Assembly (NCBI GenBank): GCA_002471275.1
Contig: DKPQ01000006.1
Span: 62,001-126,000, forward strand
Source: Flammeovirgaceae bacterium UBA7330
Lineage (GTDB): Bacteria > Bacteroidota > Bacteroidia > Cytophagales > Cyclobacteriaceae
Reading direction: 5' to 3'
Length of the DNA: 64,000 nucleotides
In this document: in pieces, positions 26,918-35,483 of the stretch
How positions within the stretch are numbered: position 1 is the first letter of the stretch
Layout: each line of letters opens with the position of its first letter
Notes under the pieces: generated by a model
Database searches by the model: none
Told to the model about the DNA's origin: nothing
Seen by the model: only the letters and a program-made list of their open reading frames with translations
Position numbers and translations under genes: made by a program

Positions 26918-29527
26918 ATGAAACGATTACATAACTTATCCATCAAACGAAAATTTGCACTAGTGCTTATTCCGCTCATAGTGACAATTATCTGTTTTGA
27001 TGTCCTTCAGATCAGACATGACTTTTATGACTATCAGGATGCACGAAGATTAAACAAAGCCATCAATATTGGTATTGAAATCACTCATCTCGTTCACGAG
27101 ATCCAAAAAGAGCGAAGCATTTCCGTAGGTTTTCAGGCCAACAATGGAGAATCATTTCATGGTAAGCTTGCTCACCAGCGAAATAAGACTGACAGCTTGC
27201 TAAGTCATCTTTATGTTGAATTGAGAAGTACTAAATATCAGGAACTTCTGATCCATCATGCTGAGGACATTGAAAGCATGAAACGTCAACTAGAGCAATT
27301 GCTGGAGCTGCGTGAAGAAGTAGACAATCACACGCTGAATACCCCTCAGATCATCAGTTACTTTTCTGAAATCAATAAATCTGCATTAAACACGGTTAAC
27401 CAACTGATCAACGAAACAAGGGACAAAACAGCGGCACAGCAGGTTCATGCCATCATTTACTTCTTAGATGCGAAAGAGTACGCCAGTATCGAACGGGCCC
27501 TGGGAACATACATTTTCTCTATATCCAACCAATCCACAAACACAGCCTCAGAGTTTGCCTCACTCATCGCTTCGCAAGAGGCCTACCTGGATGCTTTTCT
27601 CACGATCACCAATCAGGACTCAAAAGACCATTATCTCAACACGATGCAAGGTAGTGTCACTGAGGAAGTAGCGCATTTTCGGGCAAAACTGAATGAAACC
27701 GGTGAACTCAACGTAGATCCTACAGAGTGGTACAGGGCCGTTACCGGAAAGATCAATTCTTTGAAGCAGGTAGAAGACTACATGTTGGAAAACATGCATA
27801 TCTACACAGAAAACATGGCAGCAGGTGCCCGAAAAGACTTCTTTATTTTCTTGTTGCTTGACTTCCTCGTCGGAGTTATTACCTTCTCACTGGTCGCCCT
27901 CATCGTAATAAAGCTTCTGAAAAACGTAGCCATTCTGGAGAAATTTACCAGGGAGGTAACTTCAGCCACTACCACAGATCGGGTGGTCATAGATACTAAA
28001 GATGAGATCGGTCAATATGCCAGCACATTCAACGTGATGATGGACAAGATTGTCTCTACCCAGGCAGAGCTCAAGCAAGCCAAAGATCATGCTGAGTATA
28101 TGTACGAAAACATATACAAGCAGTCGGAAGTAGTCTTTGAAAATGTAGGTCAGGGCATTTTCTTATTAAACAAAGACCTTAAAATCAGCAATCTATACTC
28201 AAAAGCGGTGGAGAAGATCTTTGACAATGAGATCATCGCCAGTGAAAACTTTTGCAATTTCATGCAACCGCGAATCATGGAGAGGGATTACGAGGCTTTG
28301 CAGATGTTTATGAAGCACCTATTCAACCCGGATATTGACGAGGATGTTGTAAATCAATTGAACCCTGTAGAAGAGGTACAGATCTACATCACTAAGAATG
28401 GTGTAGTCATCACCAAGTATATCAGGATCTCATTCACCCGGGTGGTCCATGACGACGAAATTCAATCCATCCTGGTGACCATCACAGACGAAACAGAATC
28501 CGTTTTGCTCCAGCAGGCCATGAAAGAAACGGAAAACATGAAGAAACAGGATACCGAATACCTTTTTAATATCTTAAAGGTCGAGCCGGGCATGCTACAG
28601 GAATTCATTGTTACCACCAAAGCTACTTTAAAGGAGATCTCTGCTAAATACGAGCAGAACAAAACCGGAAACTTTAAAGAACTGCTCAAATACACCTACA
28701 GGACCATCCATAAAATAAAAGGAAATGCCATGACTACGGGTGTAAACCTCGTCAGTGAAAGGGTGCATAAGATTGAAGATGCTATCACGAAAATGATGGA
28801 CATAGAGGTGACTGCGGACAAGTTTCTTTCTATTCTCTATGAACTGGAAGAAATTGACAAGACACTGACCGAGCTCCAAAAGATGTTGGAAAAGGTAGGT
28901 GAAATCTACAAAAAGATTTACACCCAGGAGGAGATCCCTGCTCAGGAAAAGTTAGAAAATGACCTGAGAAAGGGGCTTCAGACATTGTGTGTGGAGACAA
29001 GCAAAGAAATTGACCTTGATCTATCCATAGAGGATGGTATAGAAATCGATGATTCGCTGCTACAGCCTGTGAGGGACATCCTGAACCAGATGATTAGAAA
29101 CTCTATCTCTCATGGAATTGAAGATGCCGATGAAAGGCTGAATAAGGGGAAAGCTTCAAAAGGAAAAATCACAGTAACCATAGATCAATCTATGTATGAA
29201 GGCCTGTCACTCTCCTACCAGGACGACGGAAGAGGACTGGACAAAGAAGGCTTCATCATGCAGGCCCTGGCTTCCGGGTGGATTAGCGAAGACGAAAAGG
29301 ATCAACTTGACAAACAGCAAATTGTAGAATTACTCACCAATGAAGGATTTTCTACCACTTTGAAAGCTGACAAACTTTCCGGTAGAGGCCAGGGGATGAG
29401 CGTGATCAAATCCATTGTGAGGGGACTTAATGGATCTCTCAAAATTGACTTTGAGCAGGATGAATATTTTCGGCTCACAGTAAAATTACCAATTACCAAA
29501 GCACACAACCTCGAAAAGGTTGCCTAA
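26918..29527 (+). CDS. Membrane NIT-HAMP-PAS-HPt-HATPase kinase (CheA-like, without CheW domain)
   Basis: Domains in the 869 residues: membrane helix 13-31, periplasmic NIT-like helical sensor about 45-300 (HLVHEIQKERSISVGF), membrane helix about 308-334, HAMP about 335-390, PAS about 402-525, an HPt domain around His598 (RTIHKIKGNA) and a CheA-type ATPase domain 685-865 (NSISHGIED with Asn728, QDDGRGLD, GRGQGMSVI). NIT domains sense nitrate or nitrite in studied cases. The HPt and ATPase are of the CheA kind rather than HisKA, but CheW-like coupling and dimerisation domains are not visible; the sensor is fused instead. Flanked on both sides by CheY-like genes, it probably phosphorylates them. 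This domain order is unusual and discussed below. Confidence 0.88.
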   Translation: MKRLHNLSIKRKFALVLIPLIVTIICFDVLQIRHDFYDYQDARRLNKAINIGIEITHLVHEIQKERSISVGFQANNGESFHGKLAHQRNKTDSLLSHLYVELRSTKYQELLIHHAEDIESMKRQLEQLLELREEVDNHTLNTPQIISYFSEINKSALNTVNQLINETRDKTAAQQVHAIIYFLDAKEYASIERALGTYIFSISNQSTNTASEFASLIASQEAYLDAFLTITNQDSKDHYLNTMQGSVTEEVAHFRAKLNETGELNVDPTEWYRAVTGKINSLKQVEDYMLENMHIYTENMAAGARKDFFIFLLLDFLVGVITFSLVALIVIKLLKNVAILEKFTREVTSATTTDRVVIDTKDEIGQYASTFNVMMDKIVSTQAELKQAKDHAEYMYENIYKQSEVVFENVGQGIFLLNKDLKISNLYSKAVEKIFDNEIIASENFCNFMQPRIMERDYEALQMFMKHLFNPDIDEDVVNQLNPVEEVQIYITKNGVVITKYIRISFTRVVHDDEIQSILVTITDETESVLLQQAMKETENMKKQDTEYLFNILKVEPGMLQEFIVTTKATLKEISAKYEQNKTGNFKELLKYTYRTIHKIKGNAMTTGVNLVSERVHKIEDAITKMMDIEVTADKFLSILYELEEIDKTLTELQKMLEKVGEIYKKIYTQEEIPAQEKLENDLRKGLQTLCVETSKEIDLDLSIEDGIEIDDSLLQPVRDILNQMIRNSISHGIEDADERLNKGKASKGKITVTIDQSMYEGLSLSYQDDGRGLDKEGFIMQALASGWISEDEKDQLDKQQIVELLTNEGFSTTLKADKLSGRGQGMSVIKSIVRGLNGSLKIDFEQDEYFRLTVKLPITKAHNLEKVA

Positions 29528-29548
29528 CGCCCTCAAACCAACAATTGA

Positions 29549-29929
29549 ATGAATATGAAGCTCCTTATTGTAGATGATTCTTCCGTTATGCAGCGAACCA
29601 TTCAGAAAAACCTGGTGGATTATGATCTGGAGATTGTGGGTACTGCCTCTAATGGAATCCAGGCAATTGAGTTGGTGAAAAAACACATGCCGGATGTCAT
29701 CACGATGGACATTACCATGCCTGAGATGGATGGGATCACCTGTCTGGAAAATATCATGGCGATACACCCCGATACCAAAGTGATGATGATCACTGCCTTG
29801 TCCGACAAATTGACCGGGCTACAGGCATTGGAAAAAGGAGCGCGCGGTTTTATTTATAAACCGGTAAATAGCGAAAGTCTGACCCGGGCACTTGATAAAC
29901 TCTTAAAAAGAAAAGTAAGTGGAAGTTAA
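29549..29929 (+). CDS. CheY-like single-domain response regulator
   Basis: A single receiver of 126 residues with a complete active site: LLIVDDSSVMQR, acceptor Asp in VITMDITMPEMDG, Thr in MMITALSD and Lys in FIYKPVN. The N-terminus reads MNMKLLIV, so either of two ATGs six bases apart could be the start. It follows the CheA-like kinase by 21 bp and overlaps the CheX gene by 11 bp. A kinase - CheY - CheX order is what one expects for a phosphorelay with a dedicated phosphatase. Confidence 0.93.
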   Translation: MNMKLLIVDDSSVMQRTIQKNLVDYDLEIVGTASNGIQAIELVKKHMPDVITMDITMPEMDGITCLENIMAIHPDTKVMMITALSDKLTGLQALEKGARGFIYKPVNSESLTRALDKLLKRKVSGS

Positions 29930-30386
29930 TAAGGAAGAATTTGAGAGCACATGCAGGTTGTTCATTGAGTCAGTCAGCAACTATTTTAGTGTAATGACAG
30001 ATCATGACTCTGAGATCAATGTCCCATTTCTCAAGGACATTACGCAACTAGAACTGAAACAATACACTGGCATGATTGGCATATCCGGAAACAAACAAGG
30101 TTATGTCTATTTCTCTGCTAATCAGGACCTGTTTGAAGAGTTAATCAACATTTTTATTGGTATTGACGACCCTGATACCGATGATTTGATGGATATGGCA
30201 GGAGAAATCTCTAATGTGATTGCGGGCAACATCCGGGCTAGCCTTGGTACTAATTTTATCATCTCAGTCCCTCTGGTCTTTGAAGGAAGACCAGCAGACC
30301 TCGAATTTCCGGAAGACACCTTTGTTTACGTGATTCCTCTTACCTGGAGAAATCACCAGGCATATGTAATTGTAGGCTTACAATAA
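29919..30386 (+). CDS. cheX: CheX-like CheY-phosphatase
   Basis: The 155-residue protein matches CheX of the CheC/CheX/FliY phosphatase family. The catalytic motif E-x-x-N lies in MAGEISNVIAGN (about Glu96 and Asn99), with a GYVYFSANQDLF strand before it. CheX removes the phosphate from CheY. The likely start is a GTG at 29919, overlapping the end of the CheY gene; the next ATG would cut off about 25 residues including the first helix. Its presence supports real phosphorylation turnover of the neighbouring CheY proteins. One catalytic motif is visible, as in CheX rather than CheC. Confidence 0.85.
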   Translation: MEVNKEEFESTCRLFIESVSNYFSVMTDHDSEINVPFLKDITQLELKQYTGMIGISGNKQGYVYFSANQDLFEELINIFIGIDDPDTDDLMDMAGEISNVIAGNIRASLGTNFIISVPLVFEGRPADLEFPEDTFVYVIPLTWRNHQAYVIVGLQ

Positions 30387-30396
30387 ATTTTTTCAA

Positions 30397-31218
30397 ATGA
30401 TCAACCAGGCAGATATCAATAGTATCAAAACTTATGGAGCAGATGTAATCCAGACCAAAATCTCCAGGATCGAAGATGGCACCAGGAAAAACTACTTTTC
30501 TTTACTTCCTTCGCCCGAAAGAATCAGAGAAAGCATCCCAAACTCCTTTGTGATCATCAACCCCATGAACACCGTGGGCGGTGACGGCTATTGGTTTGCA
30601 GAAAATGATAAAGCCATTCTGATCGCCGTCTTTGATTGTATGGGCCATGGGCATTTTGCCAGTATGATGGCCAGGACATACATCAAATTACTTAGACAAA
30701 TCATAGACGAACAGGGGATCTTCTTCCCCAACCAGGTTCTACTTGAAATCCATACTGCAGTACAAAAAAAATTCAGCAATAGCACCGCGAAAAAATCACT
30801 GATCGGGACAGGAGCAGATTTTGGGATTGTGCGTATAAACAAAGCCATCCGGGAAATGGAATTTTCCGGAGCTAAGATGAATCTGTATCAGGTAAGTGAC
30901 GGTAAACTTAATGTGATCAAAGCCGATAGGATCCAGGTAGGTGAGTATTTTGATCATGATCATGAATATGTCACCCACATCATCGATTTAAAGAAGCAAC
31001 AAGATTCCAAATTTTACTTATTCAGCGATGGGGTAACGGACCTCATGGGTGGACCGGAAAATAAAAAATTCGGATCTGCCAGACTCAAGCAACTGCTGGA
31101 ATCGATTTACCCACGCACCATGGAAGACCAGAAAAAAGAAATGGTCTCAACATTGGGCAAATGGCAAGGATCTAACATGGCGCTGGATGATGTTTTGTTG
31201 ATGGGTTTCTCGTATTAG
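30397..31218 (+). CDS. SpoIIE-type PP2C serine phosphatase, stand-alone
   Basis: The 273-residue protein is almost entirely one PP2C/SpoIIE domain. Metal-binding residues are all seen: NTVGGDGYWF, VFDCMGHGHFAS, YLFSDGVTDLMGG and MALDDVLLMGF. In partner-switching systems such phosphatases dephosphorylate an antagonist on Ser or Thr; in the Sia system of Pseudomonas aeruginosa the equivalent enzyme SiaA acts on SiaC. A SiaC and a SiaB homologue are encoded 10-11 kb downstream in this locus, which makes this the likely SiaA counterpart. It lacks the membrane sensor part of SiaA and is placed 10 bp after CheX, suggesting control by the chemosensory-like proteins. Confidence 0.9.
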   Translation: MINQADINSIKTYGADVIQTKISRIEDGTRKNYFSLLPSPERIRESIPNSFVIINPMNTVGGDGYWFAENDKAILIAVFDCMGHGHFASMMARTYIKLLRQIIDEQGIFFPNQVLLEIHTAVQKKFSNSTAKKSLIGTGADFGIVRINKAIREMEFSGAKMNLYQVSDGKLNVIKADRIQVGEYFDHDHEYVTHIIDLKKQQDSKFYLFSDGVTDLMGGPENKKFGSARLKQLLESIYPRTMEDQKKEMVSTLGKWQGSNMALDDVLLMGFSY

Positions 31219-31332
31219 CTACGAAATTTCTTTCTCATCTTCCACAGAGAAAGTGACCTTCATTGCCTCCATAAGCCATATTCTCGCTATTTCTAGGGGT
31301 TTTGTCGTAGAGGGATTTACGATTAAGCCTGT

Positions 31333-31364
31333 ATTGATCAAACCTGTTGCTGAAAGTAGCTTTG
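31333..31364 (+). promoter_or_regulatory. Predicted Bacteroidota promoter for the gene at 31394
   Basis: ATTG at 31333-31336 and a perfect TAnnTTTG (TAGCTTTG, 31357-31364) are separated by 20 nt, within the spacing known for the phylum. The start codon follows about 30 nt after the -7 box, so a new transcription unit probably begins here. Confidence 0.5.
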
Positions 31365-31393
31365 AATAGTGATCCAATTAAAAATATTAAGCT

Positions 31394-31762
31394 ATGGTAA
31401 AGTCTAACAGGGTAACGATCCTCATCCTCTGCTTTTTTGCAGTTGCAGCCATTTTAAATGAGTATCGACCCTCGGAAATTTTAGAGCAGGTTAAAACCTA
31501 TTTGGTAATGAATCCCGGAATATATACAACTGGAAACGTAGAACCCGGATTGGTGGAAGCCTTCAATCTTCCCACATTTATACTGCTATCATTATCTATC
31601 ATCGGAGGCCTGTTCATTATCGCCCTTTTAAAGCTTTCCAGGTCTGGAAGAATCATCTCTACACAAAATGTACTACCGACCAGGCAAGAAGAAGAACTAC
31701 AACATGTGCGTCAAATGCTGGCGGAAGCCCAACAGACGAAGAAAATTAGATTAAGAAACTAA
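31394..31762 (+). CDS. Small membrane protein, unknown function
   Basis: This 122-residue protein has a hydrophobic N-terminal segment (about residues 7-22, VTILILCFFAVAAILN), a roughly 45-residue periplasmic loop, and a second membrane helix (about 54-75, LPTFILLSLSIIGGLFIIALL). The last 45 residues form a charged tail with a helical EEELQHVRQMLAEAQQTKK section. I do not recognise a family. A predicted promoter lies just upstream, and the next gene encodes the pseudo-receiver/pseudo-phosphatase, so it might be a membrane anchor or sensor partner for it; that is only positional inference. Confidence 0.7.
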   Translation: MVKSNRVTILILCFFAVAAILNEYRPSEILEQVKTYLVMNPGIYTTGNVEPGLVEAFNLPTFILLSLSIIGGLFIIALLKLSRSGRIISTQNVLPTRQEEELQHVRQMLAEAQQTKKIRLRN

Positions 31763-31874
31763 TCCGCTGAGGGGCTCAGGAGTAACCTCCCGGAATCATC
31801 TCATAGATAAGACACTATTTACACATTTCAATTAACAAACAAAATATTTCGATGAAGTAGCCAAATTCAGAAAA

Positions 31875-33029
31875 ATGAAGACCACAACCAACCAGCAGCA
31901 AATTGAAACTAACCGAAAAGATCCCACTCTTTTCAACATTTTATATGTTGATGAGGATGATATCAACATTCGGGTCTTTAACGACTCCTATCACAAGGAA
32001 TACAACTTATTCTCAGCTCAGTCAGGCACCAGGGCACTGGAGATAATCATGGAAAATGACATCCATGTACTTATCAGTAGTTACAAAGTGCAAGGCACCA
32101 ATGGCATCGATCTCATGCATCAGGTACTTTCGCAAAAGCCTGAGATTATCCGGGTACTGACCGGTGACGTAGAACTTGATACCTTGATCCGGGCAGTCAA
32201 TGAAGTGAAAATCGATAAATATATTCCAGAACATTGGGATGCAGATAATGTCAAGAAATCGATTGATGAAGAATTGCAAAAATTCAGGACCATTGATGAT
32301 TACCACCTGGTAGAACTGCCACGCATTTCATTTCAGTCCAGGATTGGCAAAGAAGAAATGGAAACAGGTGGAGAAACTGACAGTCATGTATCACGGATCT
32401 TCCCTAAGTCATTTGAGATCATCAATTACCCGGAAGAAAGTCAATCCAATTTTCAATGGGTGGGCAACACCGACCAGGGTCATAAGGTGGTCATATTACT
32501 TAATACCATACTCCATCCTAGCCAGGATTGTCACATAAAGCAGGACTTATCAGAGCACATTCAGACTATTGTAAATGAGTATGATTCCTGCAATCAACAA
32601 ATCATCAACAAAGTTTCGGCCTGCTATCGGGACATTGTGTCGAAGTATAATCTGAGCATTGATGAAGATTTTGATATAAGCATTTGCGCATTGTTCATTC
32701 ACCATAAGAATGATACACTGCAGTATTTTTCAAACTACCCCGGATTGAAACTCTTTGATCTCCATTTGAATGAATATGAAGATGGGATGTATTCCGGTTT
32801 TTACAGAATGAGTTCGGTCAGCAGAATTTTTGTTTTTTCAAGCTCATTCAACGCGCATTGCCTGGGAGAACTCACCTATAGTCAATTGATCAATGAATCC
32901 ATAGAGATGGATCTTGAGCGACAGGGCCATTTTCTCGAAATGGAGGTTATCAACTCACACCTGACAACATTTAATGTATCGATAATCGGAATTGAATTGA
33001 ATAAATATCCTCATCAGTCAGCGAGCTAA
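31875..33029 (+). CDS. Fused pseudo-receiver and degenerate PP2C/SpoIIE-like protein
   Basis: Residues 20-137 have receiver-like sequence (ILYVDEDDINIRVF, then LISSYKVQGTNGIDLM), but the phosphoacceptor position holds Ser69 instead of Asp and the conserved Lys region reads YIPEHW, so normal phosphorylation is not expected. Residues about 170-380 follow the pattern of the SpoIIE-type phosphatase encoded 1 kb upstream: FEIINYPE, a middle DISICALFIHHKNDTLQYFS, and IFVFSSSFNAHCLGEL in place of FSDGVTDLMGG, ending in NVSIIGIEL where the enzyme has DDVLLMGF. All metal-ligand positions appear replaced. It probably acts as a binding protein or regulator. The gene stands alone with gaps of over 100 bp on each side. 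Confidence 0.75.
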   Translation: MKTTTNQQQIETNRKDPTLFNILYVDEDDINIRVFNDSYHKEYNLFSAQSGTRALEIIMENDIHVLISSYKVQGTNGIDLMHQVLSQKPEIIRVLTGDVELDTLIRAVNEVKIDKYIPEHWDADNVKKSIDEELQKFRTIDDYHLVELPRISFQSRIGKEEMETGGETDSHVSRIFPKSFEIINYPEESQSNFQWVGNTDQGHKVVILLNTILHPSQDCHIKQDLSEHIQTIVNEYDSCNQQIINKVSACYRDIVSKYNLSIDEDFDISICALFIHHKNDTLQYFSNYPGLKLFDLHLNEYEDGMYSGFYRMSSVSRIFVFSSSFNAHCLGELTYSQLINESIEMDLERQGHFLEMEVINSHLTTFNVSIIGIELNKYPHQSAS

Positions 33030-33132
33030 TGATTAAAGAAATAAATAAGAGCAATATGTAAGAAGACCATTACTAATTGAATGGCCAAGGCCATACGAGA
33101 AAATCATATGCAAACCTAAAACACAAATTATA

Positions 33133-33516
33133 ATGTCACTGAATCCAAGAAAAACATGCATCATCATAGAAGACAATCCTGCTTTTGTGAAAATCCTGGA
33201 AGTATTTATCCGAAGGCTTGGCTATTTGGATGTTGTGAGTTGTCATGATGATTCACTTAAATCTGCTGTTTCTATTTTCAGGTATAAGCCTGACCTGATT
33301 TTTCTTGATATCAGCATTTCCGGACTGAATGGCCTGGAGATGATGGAAACACTGGAATACAAACCCAAAACAATCGTTATTTCCAACCATTCGGATGAAT
33401 GCCTGGATGCTTATTCAGAAGTAAGAGTAGATGCTTTCATGCAAAAACCCGTCTCTTTTGAGCATTTCAAAGAGGTTGTAAATTCCGTACTCACAGAAAA
33501 TGTCCCAGTCAGTTAA
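33133..33516 (+). CDS. CheY-like single-domain response regulator
   Basis: The 127 residues form one receiver with IIEDNPAFVKIL, acceptor Asp in LIFLDISISGLNGLEM, Ser in IVISNHSDE and Lys in FMQKPVS. The acidic pocket has ED in place of the usual DD, which is common. Its end overlaps the start of the following PAS histidine kinase by 17 nt, so the two are translationally coupled and likely a cognate pair. Confidence 0.9.
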   Translation: MSLNPRKTCIIIEDNPAFVKILEVFIRRLGYLDVVSCHDDSLKSAVSIFRYKPDLIFLDISISGLNGLEMMETLEYKPKTIVISNHSDECLDAYSEVRVDAFMQKPVSFEHFKEVVNSVLTENVPVS

Positions 33517-35038
33517 AACATCTTTACCCATCACCGAAATTGAAGCCTACAAAGCCATATGTAGTGCTTTTCAGGATGCCGTCATAGTCACCGACTTCCA
33601 GGGCGTGATCGTGCTGGTAAACAAAAGGGCCGAAGAGATATTTGGATTCGACGCTGGTGAAATGATTGGCTACTCTGTGGAGAATCTATTCCCGGAAGAA
33701 CTCTCCAGCAAGCAGCTGGAGTCCGGTCACGACTACATCCACAATTTGATTGGTGAGTGTGCATCAGGCGAATCAGCTCAGAGTAGTGTGGTGACAGCAT
33801 GTAGGAAAAACAAAAAGGAGATATTTGTAAACATCAATTCTAATCTGGTAAAGATTGGCGAACAGGACCTGATCGTATCTTTCATCAAGGATGTAACAAT
33901 CAGCGAAAACCTGGAGCTTCGATTCCATAAAATGGTTGGTGAAATTCAGGATTACTCTATTGTGTTTCTGGATGCAAACGGTGAAATCACCAATTGGAAC
34001 AAGGGAGTAGAAAGAATATTGGGCTATTCTGAAAAGGAAATCATCTCAAAAAAATGGGGAATCTTTTTTTCAGAGGAAGAACAAAATGGAGTTGTCCCTG
34101 AAATGCTTCTGGAGAAAGCCAGTGTCAATGGACGTGCTGAGCACGAAGGATGGCTGGTGCGTAAAGACGGCAGTCTCTTCTGGGCATCCCTTATCTTAAC
34201 AGCCATATACAACAATAGCGGAAGGGTGCTTGGATTCTCTAAAGTAACGCGGAACCTCACAGAGCGCAAACGATCTGAAGAAATGGTGAGATCTCAGGCT
34301 GAAGAACTTCAATTGAAAAACAAAGAGCTTGAAAATTTCACCTACATAGCCTCTCATGATTTGCAGGAGCCATTGAGCACCGTTACCAGCATGGTAGAGC
34401 TCATCCGTGACGAATCAGATTTTAAGTTTAGTGAAGATACTGAAGAATACTTTTCGTTTATTGAAGAGGCTGTGAGCAGAATGAGAAACCTGATCAAAGG
34501 GCTTCTCAAATATTCCAGACTTGGCAGGAACAGGGAACTTGTAAACGTAAACCTGCAAGAGTTGATAGAAGACGTACAGCAAGATTTGAGCAATCGCATC
34601 AAAGCGAAAGGAGCCATCATAGAAGTGATGGACCCATTACCTGATATAAAAGGTTTCCCGGTTGAACTAAGACTATTATTCCAAAACATTATTGGCAATG
34701 CTTTAAAATTCATCTCTCCAAAGAGAAAGCCTCACATAAGGATTTTCGCGAGTGAGTTTACTAATTATTGGAAATTTGCCATAGAAGACAATGGTATAGG
34801 TATCAAAGAAAACTATCTATCCAAAATCTTTGTGATCTTCCAACGCCTCCACGATAAAAGCCTTTACGAAGGTGATGGCATAGGACTGGCACATTGCAAA
34901 AAGATTGTAGATATCCACGAGGGTACCATATGGGCCGAGTCAGAATTCGGTTCCGGAGCCACATTTCACTTCACAATCTCAAAAAACTTCAAATCCACTG
35001 CGGAGGTAGAAAAGGCCTCCATGGTTTTTGTGAACTAA
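33500..35038 (+). CDS. Soluble PAS-PAS-HisKA histidine kinase
   Basis: The 512-residue protein has two PAS domains (about 15-135, AICSAFQDAVIVTDFQGV; about 140-260, GEIQDYSIVFLDANGEITNWNKG), a HisKA dimerisation domain with phospho-acceptor His in FTYIASHDLQEPL, and a HATPase domain (IIGNALKFI, EDNGIGI, GDGIGLAHCKKI). No membrane segment is seen, so it senses a cytoplasmic signal. The ASHDLQEPL style and the genes on both sides (single receivers upstream and 10 bp downstream) resemble phytochrome-type kinase/Rcp1 receiver units, though no GAF/PHY chromophore domain is present. Confidence 0.92.
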   Translation: MSQSVKTSLPITEIEAYKAICSAFQDAVIVTDFQGVIVLVNKRAEEIFGFDAGEMIGYSVENLFPEELSSKQLESGHDYIHNLIGECASGESAQSSVVTACRKNKKEIFVNINSNLVKIGEQDLIVSFIKDVTISENLELRFHKMVGEIQDYSIVFLDANGEITNWNKGVERILGYSEKEIISKKWGIFFSEEEQNGVVPEMLLEKASVNGRAEHEGWLVRKDGSLFWASLILTAIYNNSGRVLGFSKVTRNLTERKRSEEMVRSQAEELQLKNKELENFTYIASHDLQEPLSTVTSMVELIRDESDFKFSEDTEEYFSFIEEAVSRMRNLIKGLLKYSRLGRNRELVNVNLQELIEDVQQDLSNRIKAKGAIIEVMDPLPDIKGFPVELRLLFQNIIGNALKFISPKRKPHIRIFASEFTNYWKFAIEDNGIGIKENYLSKIFVIFQRLHDKSLYEGDGIGLAHCKKIVDIHEGTIWAESEFGSGATFHFTISKNFKSTAEVEKASMVFVN

Positions 35039-35048
35039 ATATCAAGTC

Positions 35049-35483
35049 ATGAAAGTAAATTCGATACTGCTGGTCGATGACAACCCAGCTACCAACCTGG
35101 TACACCGCAAGATGATTACTAAAAATATGATCACTGATAATGTGTTTGTATGTAAAACCGGAGAAGATGCCATCAATTTTCTGAATAGATGTAATGATGA
35201 ATCTGATATATCAGTGAAGGCGAGGAATATGCCAGATCTTCTTCTGCTTGATATCAATATGCCAGGCATGTCAGGTTGGGACTTTATCCAGGAGTATAAA
35301 AAAATCAACTTTACGGGTTATGAGCCCATGATATTTATGTTGACCACTTCTTTTAATCCGGATGATCGATTCAAAGCTGATGGCAATGAATTTGTACAGG
35401 GATTTATCAATAAACCGCTGACAGCAGAAGCACTGAATCGTGTAGTAGATATCTATTTTACTGAGAAGCTGTTAAAAACCTAA
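35049..35483 (+). CDS. Single-domain response regulator (Rcp1-like)
   Basis: The 144-residue receiver has ILLVDDNPATNLVHRKMI, acceptor Asp in LLLLDINMPGMSGWDF, Thr in FMLTTSF and Lys in FINKPLT. The NPATNLVHRK and FLNRC spacing is the slightly extended form seen in Rcp1-type partners of PAS/phytochrome-like kinases. It follows such a kinase by 10 bp. Its last 4 nt overlap the end of the convergent NarL-type regulator gene. Confidence 0.92.
   Translation: MKVNSILLVDDNPATNLVHRKMITKNMITDNVFVCKTGEDAINFLNRCNDESDISVKARNMPDLLLLDINMPGMSGWDFIQEYKKINFTGYEPMIFMLTTSFNPDDRFKADGNEFVQGFINKPLTAEALNRVVDIYFTEKLLKT

Noticed and set aside
27468..27671. Internal frame in the CheA-like kinase gene
   Set aside because: Overlaps the NIT domain coding sequence in another frame; no features.
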